DNA of 64,000 bases from Silene latifolia (lineage: Eukaryota; Streptophyta; Magnoliopsida; Caryophyllales; Caryophyllaceae), in NCBI RefSeq assembly GCF_048544455.1, contig NC_133534.1, positions 88,937,637-89,001,636 of the forward strand, read 5' to 3'. A model generated the notes under the pieces. It saw only the letters and a list, made by a program, of their open reading frames with translations, was not told the origin of the DNA and searched no databases. Position numbers and translations under genes: made by a program. Below, piece by piece: positions 11,319-25,134 of the stretch (its first letter is position 1; each line of letters begins with the position of its first letter).

Positions 11319-12665
11319 TGTAACACCCCCATACTCCAAGTGCCTTACCAGGACCACTCAGGTATAAGGACGTTACCATCTCGGTTACCCGAGGCAATGA
11401 TAATCAAATAAACAATAACGAAACGATATTTAAATAGTAATACTTTAGCGAAAGGGTACAATCCAAAAACCAAACCAAATACTAATACATGTTCTCAAAA
11501 CGGTGCATCTCTTGAACTAATCGAAATGTATATGAAAACTGCTAAACTACAGCGGAAGACTTCTATCATCTGATCGTGGCAATCCCAGCTATCCCAGTAC
11601 TCATGTCATACCTGCTCAATATATGCTCACCATCCCCGAATGGATTCACCGCAGGTTTTCAAAACATTCACCGGGGTCAGTACTATTTACATAAGAGGTA
11701 TAATCAACAATACAGTAACCAACACAACTCAAACAATCATATATGATCAAGCACTCCACTCCATCTCCGTCTCCGATCGTCCACCTTTGGACCAGCCACC
11801 GATGGGGGACCGCAGCCGTTCCCACCTAAGCCCCGCTCATCATACCGAGCGATAACCCTGTCCCATTAATGTGCACATCCCCTTCCGTGGCGGGTTCCAC
11901 GAAGGGCGAAACTAGGGCGTGAAGCCACTCCCGCAAGTGACTCCACTCAGCCGAGAACGCATCTCGAGAACCACAGACAAACAATCACAATCACAATCAC
12001 TACATCGTCTGAATCAACCAATTATACTAATTACAAGACAACACCACACCACATGTAAGTAACACGAGTAGGGAAAACCCTACCCGGAAAGCACAATTGT
12101 CGACGATCTCACAAACCAAGTCAAAAAGCTTCCTCTACGAATCCTCCTCCTAATTATACAAGCACATAACTACTACTATGCACATAACACAACAAAATCC
12201 CCAATTCCCCATATTAGGGTTTAACTAACTTTGACGAAATACAATAAAAACGGTATAAAGGTCTTACCCTCGACGCAAGGATTGCAACGGTGTAAAGACA
12301 AGTGAAATCCGACCTTCCGAGCTCCGGAATTTGTTAACAATGCGATTAAGGTGATGAACGTAGTTTGCTTTCTCTTCTCACAGTGATTTAGGTTTTAGAA
12401 AAGTAATTAGAATGAATGACGAAAAGATTATATACCTTAATCGCATAATTAACAAAGCCCGAGAAAACAACCTCCGTAAACCGGCTACTCGATCGAGTAG
12501 CCCAGGTACTCGATCGAGTACCCCCCCTACTCGATCGAGTATCTCAGTTACTCGATCGAGTACCCAACAGGTCAGAAACTATTTTATTTCGCAAAACTCC
12601 CTTACTCGACAGAGTAAGGCCTACTCGATAGAGTACCCCAAGACTCATAAATACGGAGTATTACA
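11319..12665 (-). repeat. G1 5' LTR (Tekay-like gypsy)
   Basis: 1347 bp. On the plus strand it runs from TGTAACACCCCCAT to GGAGTATTACA, the reverse complement of the ends of the solo LTR at 17843 and the G3 LTRs (TGTAATACCCG to GGGTGTTACA). It sits inside the 5' LTR of Copia2: the sequence after 12665 (ATTAAGTCAAGTGAA) matches Copia2 3' LTR at about 21618. The palindrome array at 12481-12640 precedes, in element orientation, an ATTATATACC TATA-like run at 12427-12436. Confidence 0.9.
12481..12640. repeat. TACTCGATCGAGTA array in G1 LTR
   Basis: Four exact cores and two degenerate ones (ACTCGACAGAGTA, ACTCGATAGAGTA), at the U3 side of the LTR and about 45 bases upstream of a TATA-like run in element orientation. 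The same layout is seen in the solo LTR and in G3. Confidence 0.9.
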
Positions 12666-13610
12666 ATTAAGTCAAGTGAATTTATTTTTGATGACGAGGT
12701 ACGAACTCGGGCCAAGGGGATTTATTAATTAATAGTTAATCAATTAATTTTATACAATGTGTGTGTATGTTTTGAGGCGGAGGTAATTAGCTATTTAATT
12801 TTACAAGAGATTATAAAATTAGCTAATAAATGTCCATAAGACATATTTTATAATGATAAAATGGTGTAATATTTATTTAATAGTTAAGTAATTATTAGTT
12901 ATTAATTTGTATTATTAAAGTGTTAAATAATCAAATTAATATTTAATTATATAAGATAAAAAAATATAAGACTTATAAGCATTTGTGGGACAAATGTCGA
13001 AAATCGAAATGGACCTAAATTGACAAGTGGACTTATTTTAGGAAGGTTTTTTTTCCACCCTACATCTGTCAATTTAGTTGACAAATTCTACTTAGATTGT
13101 CCCCTTAATTTGCCTGTAAATACCAATCATACGCCACATAGAAAAATGTTGAAAATTTTAGACACAAAAATTGACCAAAACAAGCTCTTTGGCCGGCCAA
13201 TTATATGGAGAAAATTCTCTTATTTTTCTTCATCCTTTCTAATCAAAAATTGATCAAATTGCTGATCATTTAACCAAATAAATTCACATAAATAATAATT
13301 TACATCAATTATTATTATAGTAATAATATTTGTTGTAATATACAAGATTTAATATTACTATTATCTAGTTAATAATACTAGTATTATTTGGGATAATCTT
13401 GGATGCCACCAAGAGGAGGTTTCCTACCATGGAAAGGAAGGTGGCCTTTTGTTGTGCCAAATGTTTCCCTAAAGCAATGTAAGAAATTCTAATTTTCCAT
13501 CTTTTAGGTCATCTTATAACCATGCATGTAAATCGATCCATTATAACTAAAATTTAAAAAATTATTTTGTTTCTAATTAGATATGTCTAATTAGGGGCCT
13601 ATCTTCTACA
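12666..13610 (+). repeat. Copia2 5' LTR, 3' part
   Basis: Matches the last kilobase of the 3' LTR (about 21618-22654), ending TCTTCTACA at 13610 followed by the primer site. The upstream part of this LTR has been moved left of G1 and out of view. AT-rich, no gene. Confidence 0.88.
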
Positions 13611-13612
13611 AG

Positions 13613-13624
13613 TGGTATCAGAGC
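13613..13624 (+). other. Copia2 primer binding site
   Basis: TGGTATCAGAGC two bases after the LTR end, complementary to initiator Met tRNA. Confidence 0.93.
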
Positions 13625-16139
13625 TTTGTTGTTGCATGCATGTCGATTTTCAACCATTTTATCGAGTTATAAGATGACTTAATAAAATCGGAATTTTTGT
13701 GTAAAATTGGGTTAGCACGAAATTTTGTGGTTGCATGTATACATTCTGACCTAAAAATGTGTTTGGTAAATTTGGTTAATTATGAAATTTTATTGCTAAT
13801 TAATTGATTTTTTTCGTCTTAAGAACGTCTTAATATGCATAAAATTGGTTAATAGTTAACTAAAATATTTGCATGTTAATTATGGCCATGAAATTTTAGT
13901 ATATTCACACATGCATGATTTACTTAGAGTAAGTGAATATTAGAAAATTAATTTGATTAATTTTGCATAATTATTGATATTTAATAATTAAATACCAATA
14001 AAATGTGATTATATTGGTTAAAAATTACTAACATGTATTTTTTTGGCAGGAGAAATTTATGTTAGGTTACTTGAATGTTTTATACATTGGAAGTATATTT
14101 ATAAAATTAATTTGATTAATGTTTACATGTTTATTGTTTATTGTTTTTTTTTTATGTGATAAAACCGATAAAATGTGACCATATTTTTCTCATATTTTAA
14201 TCGGAATTTTTAGGTTCTGGAAAATGTTCTAGAATATTTAAAAAAATTTATTTTGTGATTTTTCGAATTTTTATATTTAATTTGGAATTAATAGATCAAA
14301 AATTGCGAAAATAATGTTTAAATAGTATATTTGATAGAAAATAAATATTTGGACAAAACTTTTTAAATTTTAAGTTCCTAGAAATGTTCCAAAATATTTA
14401 TTTCAAAATTTTTTAAAATTTTTCTATTTATTTGGATTTATTTCATAAATGTTATGATTAAATAAGTTTTAATTAACAATAATTAATAAAACATTATGAG
14501 ATCATCATCATGAAATTAATAAGGACTAATTTTTGAGTCCCAAAATAGGTTGAAAAGTTATTTTATGCTTAAATTTGATTTAAGTACTAATTTTTCATTT
14601 TTAATTGTTAAAAAATCGCTTAATTAACCAAAGTTTCGAGCTTCATATCAAAATGATGGTTTATAGGGCGATTTGGCATTTTAGGCCATGATTAAATTTG
14701 ATTTTAAATCTGCATTTTTTTAAATAAATGTCTTCAAATTTATGTAATTTATTAATGTAATTTGTCTAGTATGGGCTATTTAGTTTAATTGGTATTATCT
14801 GTATTGTAAGGGAATACCAATTTGTTATATAATTAAATGTGATTTCGCATCACCGTTTTGTAATATTAATAGTTTTATTTTTATTTTTATTTTAATTTTA
14901 CAAATGTATAATAGGAATTGCTATGTAATTCATTTTTTATACTTGTAATTATTTTTTACGAAGACCGACGGTGTCCTAAAGTCGGATTCTTTCGAAAAGG
15001 AGTTTCGATGAAGACCAGAGTTTCCAAAAGACCAAGCTATATTGGAAGGCGTTCCAATGACATTCAAGGGACCAAGGAGTTGGTTTACGAAGCTTTAATA
15101 GTTAATTAGATTAACTTGATTAGAAGGCTATAATAGGATTTGTTTTTACATTTTTATATGCATTCAAGCCAAATCGCCATAACATGTTTTTTTTATACGT
15201 TTTTTCGACTATTGTCAATTAAAATTATCGAGAATTCGCCGTTTTAGTTCACTTAATGGGAATTGATAATAAATTGATAAGATCTCTCACATTGTTTAAA
15301 TATTGAGACTAGCCCTTCCTATTAGTAACACCTATGAATCCCTTCTTCATTAGGGGGCAGGTACGGCTCCCCGTGGTGTTCCTTTTTTACGTTGGGTAAG
15401 TAGGGTAATAAATTTTATTACATGTAAAAGTTGGTTGGACTCGACGAAATTACAAGATTGGTATGTCTGGCTACACTAGGCCCAATTTTGGGTTTCGGGG
15501 CTAGGTGATGGATTTACTTGAAATCTATCGACCGAGAGTTCTAGGAGTAGAATCAGTCAAGGCGTTGACTCACCGAATTTATTCAGATCTCGTAAGTCTG
15601 GCGTCACTGGGCCGAGATATATATAGACACAGATCTTCAAATCATTTATATAATTTAGGTAAGAGACCATTATATAAATGTTAATTACTTTAACTCGGTT
15701 GAAATTGTTTCTCGAGTAATTTATGCGATGAATGTTAATATTTTCCTTTTCCGGTTTTTTGTAGTTTTCTGTATGGCGCAATGACATCAAACGCCGATAA
15801 ATCCGTTTCTTATAATTCACAACCGCGTTTATGCTTGGGAAGCGTTTCCTAGGAAAAAGACAGTTATCATAATCGGGAGGCAAATCTCCATATAGACTTT
15901 AAGGCAGACGAAATCAGACGAAATTTAGTTAAAACTCATTCACCCAAACCTTATAATTGTGCAACAAACATTGTTGGATCCTCTTTTGAAGACAATAATG
16001 CACAAATTAGTGGGAGTTTTGGGAAAGAAATCTTAATTGTTAAGAACAAGATGAGGTTTAAAAGAAATTATTCTAAATGTTTGGACGATAAAATAGTTGA
16101 ACGTGTGACGTTAGCAAACTCTTTTTCTTCCAATATTTA
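13625..16139 (+). other. Copia2 leader and gag remnant
   Basis: Very AT-rich leader. The stretch 15330-15560 is related to the C1 leader (the two-times 'cccttctt' region and 'gaaatctatcgacc'). A gag gene should follow, but no gag capsid or zinc knuckle can be recognised between 15560 and 16139, so gag has been deleted or has decayed. The 108-codon minus-strand frame at 15557-15883 has no recognisable feature and I do not call it. Confidence 0.65.
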
Positions 16140-17842
16140 TATGATAGACATAAACTATGCTAGTACCATAACATGAGTATTTGATACTGGTTACGGTTCA
16201 CACCTTTGTAATCACTTATAAGGGTTAACCAACGTACGACGTTTATCAAAAGTTGACATTGACTTACGTATGGGAAATGGAGCTAGAATAGTTGTAGGTT
16301 CTGTAGGAACATATGTAATCAAATTAGGATCAGGCCAAGAGTTGTACTTAAATAATTGTTATTATGTACCAACTCTAAGCAAAAATATAATTTTTATTTC
16401 TGTGTTAGAGAAAGAAGGTTTCACATTCGTGGTTAAAAACAATTGTCTCACCTTTTCATATGATGATTTGGTATATGGGCAAGCCATAGCAATTGGAGGA
16501 ATATACATTCTAGATCTAACTAAAGATGTTTATCACATAGACAACAAAAGGATTAAAACAGGTGACTCTAATCAATCTTTCCTCTTGCATTATCGATTAG
16601 GTCATATAATGAGAAGCGTATAAGGAGACTCATATGTACAAAAGGTCTCAAACCATTTGATTTTGAATCTTATGGAATATGTGAATCTTGTTTAGTTGGG
16701 AAAATGACTCGTACCCCTTTGTCTGGAAATGGTACAGGAGCTAGTGAGTTATTGGGTATTATATATACGGAAGTATGTGGACCAATGACAATCACTGCCA
16801 GAGGTGGTTATAACTACTTCATCACTTTTAGTGATGATTTAAGTAGATATGGTTATGTCTACCTAATCAGATATAAATGGAGCCTTTTGAAAAATTCAAG
16901 GAGTTTCAAAGTGAAGTAGAGAACCAACTTCAAAGAAAGATCAAAATCTTACGATCAGATCGTGGAGGGGAATATCTAAGTAATGACTTTGATAATTACC
17001 TTAAAAACTGTGGAATAGTTTCACAATTAACTCCTCCAGGCACACCACAATTGAATGGTATGACTGAAAGGAGGAATCAAACTTTATTAGATATGGTTCA
17101 ATCGATGATGAGTCAAACTGAACTACTTGACTAATTTTGGGGTTTCGCGCTTTTGTCTGCCATATTCTCACTAAATCGAAGCCCGGCTAAAGTAGTAGAG
17201 AAAACCCCATATGAGATATGGAAAGAGAAGGTCCCTAACTTGTCGTTTCTTCGTGTATGTTGTTGTGAAGCTTATGTCAAGAGAAAATCCGACGATAAAT
17301 TAGCTCCCCGGTCCGACAAGTGTTTCTTTGTAGGTTATTCATTGGAAACTCGTGGTTATTATTTCTATCATCGAGAAGAGAGCAAAGTGTTTGTGTCTTG
17401 CGATGCCGTCTTTCTAGAAAAAGATTTTATTTTTAGAAGACAGAGTGGGAGAATATTTGAAATTTCTGAAATTCAAGAACCATAAGAAATTCAAGAGCCA
17501 CAAACTGAGGAGATGACGCAGGAACATATTCCTTCTGCAACCAATTTAGTTGTAGTTCCTTTTCAACCTAGGAGGTCAGGTAGAATTAGTCACAAGCCTG
17601 ATAGATATCTGGCGGTTATCTAATAGGATTTTGATTATGACGTGTTACTTTTTGAAGGTAACGAACCTATAACCTACAAAGCGGCTATATCTAGTCCTAA
17701 CTCAAAAAAATGGCTTGAGGCCATGCGATCTGAAATGTATTCCATGTTCGACAATCATGTATGGGACCTGGTAATTTACCTGAAGATGTTAGACCTCTTC
17801 AGTGTAAATGGATCTTTAACATAAAGATGTATACAAAGCGCG
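16140..17842 (+). pseudogene. pol: Copia2 pol, 5' half: protease, integrase, start of RT
   Basis: The protease remnant has VFDTGYGSHLCNHL (about 16170-16212), a normal DTG but with stops close by. Then come the pre-integrase region (YYVPTLSKNI, about 16360) and the integrase with YTEVCGPM, LRSDRGGEYLS and MTERRNQT (about 16765-17080). The linker and the start of the reverse transcriptase (KKWLEAMRSEM, about 17706) follow. The first integrase aspartate of the C1 motif HTDVCGP is replaced by glutamate here. Frame breaks occur near 16620, 16890, 17135 (in-frame TAA) and 17485. The RT is cut at 17842 by a solo LTR. Confidence 0.85.
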
Positions 17843-19175
17843 TGTAATACCCGTCCTTGTAGAGACCCGTTGACCGTCGTTGACTGACCCTAGACACCTA
17901 TCTAGACCTTTGGAAACCTTAAGAACTAATCTTGTGACGTTATAAACCTTTGAAGTTTTGGTTACTTGATCTATCGGAGGCTACTCCATCGAGTAGCTTA
18001 GTCACTCGATCGAGTAGAGGCCACTCGATCGAGTAAGTTTTTTACTCGATCGAGTAACGGGAGTCCATCGGGTAATTATATATCGTGATATCGCGAAACC
18101 CAAATCATTTCTTCTCCTTCTCTCCTAAACCTCGATCTCGGCATATCACCTCTCCTTCACCATGGTTCATCTCCTTGAAGCCTTTGAGAGTGGTTACACC
18201 ATAGGGATGGGATGCTTGAGTCGGGTAGCGGTCTTGACACCGGATTGCTTTGTATAGGTATATTGTCATCATCATCATCGTCTCCCTTGGTTTCAGTTGT
18301 GGTTATGGGAGTAGTAATAGGTGGTTATGCTGGTTGTTATAGGTGGTTATGGTGGTTGCTTGTTATCTTCTGGTCGTGCGCGGAATCGTTGCGGTTTGCT
18401 AAAGATAGGTTTTCCTACTCAATACTGTTGGATGTCTAGTGTGTCGATTGTATTGTACAGATTGGTTTTAGTATTGTTGATGGTGTCGTAGATTGGTTGT
18501 GTTTGGTCATTGTGATTGTTCGTCTGTGGTTCTCGAGGTTTGTCCTTCGGTGAGTGGAGTCACTTGCGGGAGTTGTTTCCCGCACTTGATTCGCACTCTG
18601 TGGAACCCGCCACAGAAAGGGATGTGCACATTAAGGAACATGGGTTATCGCTCGGATTAGATGAGCGGGGCTTAGGTAGGAATGGCTGCGGTCCCCCACT
18701 GGAAGTGTGGGTTACTGGTGGCGACTGGTAATCTGGCAGGACTGGACCTTCGGGCAATCAGAGATGTGTGTGTGATTGGAGGAGGTGGTGTATGTGTGTT
18801 ACTGTGTTTGTTATGTCTGCTTTTTTTATTTTGTCCCTTAAGTTGCTAACCTTGTGTGGTATTGTTGTGTTGTCTCCTTGTGTTGTGTCTGCCGTGATCC
18901 ACTATGGTGAGCAGTCAGTCCTAGCAGATTGATGTCTGGATCATAGCTGGATGCTTGGAGGGATGAGTCTACCACAAGTCTTGGCAGAGATAGTTTCACC
19001 TAGTTGATAGTGATCACGAGTTGTATCTTTTATCATGTTTAAATCACTTGTAATTTAATATAACTGTTCTTTTATCGAGATTTGATTATTACTATCCTCG
19101 GGCAACCGAGATGGTAACATCCTTATCTGTTAGGGAAGGTCTTGTTAAGGCTCCTTGGTAGATGGGGGTGTTACA
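17843..19175 (+). mobile_element. Solo LTR of the G1/G3 gypsy family
   Basis: 1333 bp, from TGTAATACCCG to GGGGTGTTACA, flanked on both sides by a perfect GCGCG duplication (17838-17842 and 19176-19180). No internal region remains, so an intact element was reduced by recombination between its two LTRs. It contains three exact CTCGATCGAG cores (about 18002-18058) followed by a TATA-like run ATTATATATCG (18075-18085) and a pyrimidine-rich stretch, the layout of a retroelement promoter. Confidence 0.93.
17985..18085 (+). promoter_or_regulatory. Palindrome array plus TATA-like run in solo LTR
   Basis: Three exact and two degenerate CTCGATCGAG cores at roughly 17-20-base intervals, then a TATA-like sequence about 20 bases further and a CT-rich stretch. 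Promoter role is inferred from position only. Confidence 0.55.
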
Positions 19176-20531
19176 GCGCGATTTGGGGTAAAAGGTTTGA
19201 CTCAAGTTCATGGCTTACACTATGACGATACGTTTGCACCAGTTGCAATGCTTCGATCCATTAGGATTATGTTAGCGATTGCTGCATTTCATAACTATGA
19301 AATATGGCAAATAGATGTCAAGACCGCCTTCTTGAACGGGTTTTTGGAAGAGGAAATGTCTACGACACAACCTAAAGGTTTTGTGGATCCTAAAAATCTT
19401 AACAAAGTGTGCAAGCTTAAGAGATCCATTTATGGTCTTAAGCAGTCATCAAGGAGTTGGAATCATCGCTTCGATCATGTTATTAAACAGAATGGCTTTA
19501 CTCGAAATGTCGAGGAGCCGTATTTATACATAATGTTTAGTGAGATTACGGTTGTATTCCTTGTATTGTATGTACATGACATACTACTCATTCAGAATAA
19601 TGTACCAATGCGTACTTCAGTAAAAGAATGGTTGGGAAATCATTTCCAGATGAAATATTTGGGAGATGCCCAACACATCTTGGGTATCCGGATATATAGA
19701 GATAGAACCAAAAGGATATTAGCTATGAGTCAAGAAGCTTATATTGATAATATTGTTGATCGGCTCCATATTAAAAACTCTAAGAGGGAATTTTTGCCAA
19801 TAGGTAGTGGGATTACTTTGAGTAAGTCAAAGAGTCTTACTGAGCCTATGGATATTGAACGCATGAAATTGATTCCTTACGCTTCTGCTGTTGGATCGAT
19901 CATGTACGCTATGACGTGCACCCGTGCTGATGTCTCGTATGCATTGAGTATGACGAGTTGTTACCAAAATAATCCAGGTGAGAGTCACTGGATAGCCGTC
20001 AAGGAAATTCTTAAGTACTTGAGAAGAACTAAAGATTCGTTCTTGGTATTTGGTGGGGATTATGAGTTACGTGTAAAATGTAACACAGATGCCAGTTTCC
20101 GAACATATATGGATGACATGAAATCCTAGGCTGGTTTTGTCTTTATGATAAATTGAGGTGCGGTTTGCTTGAGAAGTTTTGAAGATTCAGTCGTTGCGGA
20201 TTTTACATTGGAAGCTGAGTACATTGCAACATCTGAAGCTGCAAAAGAAGCTATGTGGATTCGGCAATTTTTGGAAGGACTAAGCGTAGTTCCGATCGCC
20301 GAAGATCCTATCACTATTTATTGTGATAACAGTGGGGCAATTTTCCAAGCGAAAGAGCCCAAGTCTAGTAATAAGTTAAGACATGTACCAAGGAAATATC
20401 ATGTAGTTAGAGATTTCATTGAAAGGAAAGAAAGAACAGTTTGTAAGGTTGGGACGGATGAAAATGTTGCTGATCCTTTAACCAAACCTTTGTCGTCGGT
20501 GAAACGTGATGGTTATGTCGTCTCTATTTGA
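19176..20531 (+). pseudogene. pol: Copia2 pol, 3' half: RT and RNase H
   Basis: Continues the reverse transcriptase after the solo LTR: GLTQVHGLHYDDTFAPV, DVKTAFLNG, SIYGLKQSSRSWNHRF, then RNase H with CNTDASF, LEAEYIA and DNSGAIFQAK, ending at 20531. The catalytic YVDD of copia RT reads YVHD (about 19576), a loss of an essential aspartate. An in-frame TAG at about 20127 and nearby frame change separate the RT part from RNase H. Apart from those it is open for 320 codons, much better preserved than the 5' half. Confidence 0.88.
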
Positions 20532-21356
20532 TTGAGACGAATGCATGAATTGCTGTAAATTATAAGATATGTATTAATTAGAAATTGTATTAATTATTTC
20601 ATATATGATAATCTCATTCATCGGTTAAGTTTTTTTTATAGTGTATAAAATTCTATTTTTTATTGTTCAGTTTTATCTCAACTTATATATTTTGTTTTAT
20701 CCAAATAGGTTGTAGTGACAACGTTGAACCCTATTAAAGTGAAATCAAATAACATTGTATTTTTTTCCTAGTTACTTAACGAGGTGACATCTCGAAGTGA
20801 CTAGATTGTAAGGTGATCGATGACGAGTTTGACTGTCATATAACCATAGAGATGGCTGGTCGATTACATAGTTAGATAGTAAGACAATTTGATGGACAGT
20901 GACCATTTATAGAGTCCTCATGTTGTCTGGTCGTGGCAAGGATTTCTATTTATTCCTTCGAGTCAATTCTTTAGACTGGGACTATTTATCTAAGTTGGTG
21001 AGGTTTTCCGGCGATTTTGCTTTTTGCACTGGGTCACGCTGTAAAACGAGGCCAATGGGCATCCACTGGGTCATTGAGATCTGTATCGAATGAAGAAAAA
21101 TAGGTTAACAGGATTGTCCACCCATGTCATTTTATATCTCAAGGCCACTCGAGGAGAGGTGGCTGGAAATGCGTGGCCACACTCGGATAAAATCTATAGT
21201 AGATTATTCGGTCAGACAGTCATTCTCCTAATCGAGGAAACCACTTTACGATATGATCACATGCAAGAACGACCTGAAAGACATCTTGCATTGAGTGGGA
21301 GGTATTATTGGACAAGAGAATTGGTAGCGCAGACTTGTGACGGACAAGTGGGAGAT
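20532..21356 (+). other. Copia2 3' untranslated region with terminal hairpin
   Basis: No gene. Contains the conserved block AGGCCACTCGAGGAG to GCGTGGCCAC (about 21142-21180), seen also in C1 and Copia3. Right before the 3' LTR is ACTTGT-GACGG-ACAAGT (21333-21349), a perfect 6-bp stem, then the purine tract GGGAGA and two bases later the LTR. Confidence 0.75.
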
Positions 21357-22654
21357 TGTTGGAGTTAGCGTCCTCCACAATCGTGCGTCTACATACTACA
21401 TCTCGTACAAGGAATATCAGGAATTTATATTATATATATTTGTCAGCTGGTCAACGTTAATCGGTAAAGATTTGCTGACTAGAGTGTGACATTACTGTCG
21501 TGTGACGGCGGTGATCAGCTGATCTCTTTAGGTCACACCTATAAGATGATGCCCAAATGGATAGACTAATTATTTGTATAAGATATAGTATAATTAGTAT
21601 CTTGTATAGATTGACTTTTATTAAGTCAAGTGAATTTATTTTTGATGACGAGTTACAAACTCGGGCCAAGGGGGTTTACTATTTAATTATATGATAATTA
21701 ATTAATAAATATTAATTAGAATGTATTAATTAATTGTTAATTAATTAATTTTATATGATGTATGTGTATGTTTTGAGGCGGAGTTAATTATCTATTTAAT
21801 TTTACAAGAGGTTGTAAAATTAGCTAATAAAGGTCCTTAAGACACAATTTATATTGATAAAATGGTGTAATAATTACTTAATAGTTAAGTGATTATTAGT
21901 TATTAATTAGTATTTTTAAGTGTTATGTAGTCATATTAATATTTAATTATATAGGATAATTAAATATAAGACTTATGCATTTGTGGGACAAATGTCGGAA
22001 ATCGAACTGGACCTAAATTGACAAGTGGGCCGATTTTATGAAGGTTTTTTTTCCACCCTACATGTGTCAATTTAGTTGACAAATTCTACATATATTGTCC
22101 CCTTAATTTGCCTTTAAATAACAATCATAGACCACATAGAAAAATGTTGAAAATTTTAGAAAAAAAAAATTGACCAAAACAAACTCTTTGGCCTATTATA
22201 TGGAGAAAATGCTCTTATTTTTCTTCATGCTTTGTAATAAAAAATTGTTCAAATTGTTGATCATTTAACCAAATAAATTCACATAAATAATAATTTACAT
22301 CAATTATTATTATAGTAATAATATTTGTTGTAATATACAAGATTTAATACTACTATTACCTAGTTAATAATACTAATATTATTTGGGCTAATATTGGGTG
22401 CCACCAAGAGGAGGTTTCCTACCATGGAAATTTGAAGACAAGACGATCATCCTAATTTTTATAGCTCAAGAACAACACAAGGAAGGTGTCCTTGTGTTTT
22501 GCCCAATTTTTCCCTAAAACAATGTAAGGAAATTCTATTTTTCCATCTTTTAGGCCATCTTATAAGCATGCATGTAACTAGATCCATTATAAATAAAATT
22601 AAAAGTAATTTTATTTCTAATTAGAGATGTCTAATTAAGAGTCTAGCTCCTGCA
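21357..22654 (+). repeat. Copia2 3' LTR
   Basis: 1298 bp, from TGTTGGAGTTAGCG to CTCCTGCA. Bases about 21481-21545 carry the block shared with the C1 and Copia3 LTRs. The 5-bp duplication expected after 22654 would be TGTTT, but the partner site is outside the window. Confidence 0.88.
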
Positions 22655-24041
22655 TGTTTCACTCTAATTATCGTCTCGGGATACAAATGGACTTGACCGG
22701 ATTTGACATGAAAATGAACATTTTAGTTCATTTAGGAAGAATGCAATTGATGTTGGATCTGGGTCCTCGACCTAAATGGACCTCAACATAACATGGGTGG
22801 ACTTGAAATGAACATGGTGGTTCGTTTGTGAAACGTTCAACTGAATTAGTTCGGGTCTTCGACTTAAACTGGCTTGAGATGAACTTGGATGGACTTGATT
22901 TAGGCTTGACCATTGACTCAAACCTGACTGAATGACAGACTAAAACTTATGAATGGATTAAGTGGCTCATTTGTGAAGGAGTCTCACGCGGGAACGAGGG
23001 GGTCTTAGACCTAACAAGGACAACAACTCGACTCAAACTAACTTTCTGACTTAGACATGACACCGACTCAGTGCGACTAACCCGTGATTGAACCAAACAT
23101 GGTCCATAGGTTCGAGAAAAAATGCCTAGTGTGGCCTGATAGACGTTTTTGGTGCTCTGACTTTGACCAACTGGTCGATATGCATGACTCGGACCCAAGA
23201 GTGAGCTTGAGTGACTCAACTGGGTCATGTTCTAGATAAGACATGGTTCACTTGAACCTCGAACAAGACTAGACATGACTAACATAGACAACCACAAGCC
23301 TAACTAGGCTAAACCTGACCTGACTGACTCAAAATCTAATCTAGATTTCGGTTAGATTCAAAACATGGTTCATTTGAATTTCAAAATCGAAGAGGATTAA
23401 ATTAAAATGAGCTTTTATATGGGCATCATGTTGGCTATAAATGGCTTATTTTTGTCAAAATTCTAATCCTAATTCGACGACATTCCGACTTGAAAACATA
23501 ATTTTTCCAAAAGAGCTAAGTTTAGAAGTTCGTGTTTGAAAACATGGACTAGAGGATTTTCGAAAAAATGGGTTGATTACGACTCAAATTTTCAAACAAA
23601 AACGGCTTTTTTTTAAAAACTAACGCAATTTTCGAAAAATTTAAAATAAAATAAATGACTCCACACGGGATTCACATTGCAAGTAGTCATTCGCATACGA
23701 GCATGAATGCATGATCCTAGACTCAACTAAGTCTGAGTCGGTCTTCTAAATTGGGTTTATGCCAATGATCCCACTTCATCTAAGAAGCTAAGTCCCCCAT
23801 AAGCCCGTAGCAATATGGTAGAACAAGTACTTGAAGATTCAATAAAGACCACCTTGGTACTTAAAGCGGGCATATTGGACGTCATCTCTTTACCTTGAAA
23901 TCGACCCAAGGGGGAGATGGTCCGAACCTAAAGTCTCAATTGGGTTTATGCATGATAAAAAAATCAAACAAATACCAATTCAATCGATTGGCAATCATTT
24001 AACTTTTCAAGTTACACTACTCCCCAGGAGAGTCACCAAAA
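22655..24041 (+). other. Non-coding 3' region of a probable Tat/Ogre-like element
   Basis: No convincing coding sequence. 22682-22920 looks like two to three degenerate copies of a roughly 110-base tandem unit, each with ATGGACTTGA, GAACAT, TTCGTTT or TTCATTT, and GGTCTTCGAC or GGTCCTCGAC. The region is rich in GACT/TTGA words throughout. Long non-coding 3' regions with tandem repeats are known for Tat/Ogre/Retand gypsy elements, which is why I place it with the LTR that follows. Confidence 0.45.
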
Positions 24042-25134
24042 TGTGGATGTGGGAAATTGATAATCCGCGGGGTTTTTGAAAAAGGAGTCGCCACCAAGTT
24101 TTAAGAAAAACTCGAAAACCGTTCTAGAGAAAAAGTAGGAAGTCCGTTAATAAGACACCTAATTACGCTCGTCTCTATGACGGCCTCTACGTAGTAAAAT
24201 GATGGCTAGTCAAATGAATTGTATTTGTTGAAGTGCAAACAACGTTTTAACCATAACACATGAATTCTGTTCTATGTCAATTTAATGCAACTAACTTGTC
24301 GAGTGAATTTAGCATGTGAGTTCATTAACTATTCTAGAAAAATCAAACAAAGAGAGGGATAGAGCTTCTTACTCGTAGCAGAAGATAGATTAGCCAACGT
24401 TAGTGGTCAGTCAAAACACGACACAAATTACAAAGAACGTAAATTAAAAACTAAAGTCGATTAAACAAATTAAACTGAAGATAATCAAATATTATCAAAA
24501 TAATAAAAGAAATTTAAAATACATTATGGACAGACCTGTGCATTTCACATATATGGAATTTTGAAATTGGTCAGAACAGACCCATGCTCTGCGCGGGGTT
24601 TGTATAAAAACAACGTTAATTGCAAATTAAATACTAAATCAATGAAATAAATCACGAAAATTAACCTAAATTATAATTATAAATTATAAATCTGGAAAAT
24701 CATCACAAATAAATTTTTACATGGTAAAAAATAAATAAACACAAATTAGATCTAATAACATGCTAAATAATCAAACAATTAAACTAAACATGTGAAAATC
24801 ATAAGAACGAATAATACATGGCAAATGTAACAAGAATTTCATTATAAATAAATTAAACATCAATAACTTCGAATTGATAATTAAAATTAACGACATGCGA
24901 AAAATTACTCGTAATTAGTCATTAAAACATGCTAAACTTGTTATAATCAAACATATGATACAAATATAATCTTAACAAAAAACAAAACCACATACAAAAG
25001 CCATCCATCGGCTCATCCATGCTACTAATCCTGTTCTCCTTCATTCAACATCGACCATAAAATAAATATCGCAAAAATATCATAATTAATACGATAAATA
25101 TAAAAAGCGATAATTAAACGAAATAAACTGCATT

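Larger units (their letters stand above)
12666..22654 (+). mobile_element. Copia2 element, older, host of G1 and a solo LTR
   Basis: A Ty1-copia element related to C1 but clearly diverged. Its 5' LTR is cut by G1 at 12665, so its start lies left of the window. The 3' LTR at 21357-22654 is whole. Visible LTR parts differ by many substitutions and a roughly 50-bp indel, so it is older than C1. Gag is largely missing, several stop codons interrupt integrase, and the reverse transcriptase is split by a solo LTR. It lies in the non-coding 3' part of a probable Tat-like element. Confidence 0.9.

Noticed and set aside
22728..23228. Minus-strand frames in the region before the Tat-like LTR
   Set aside because: No domain or family pattern; the segment consists of degenerate tandem words.
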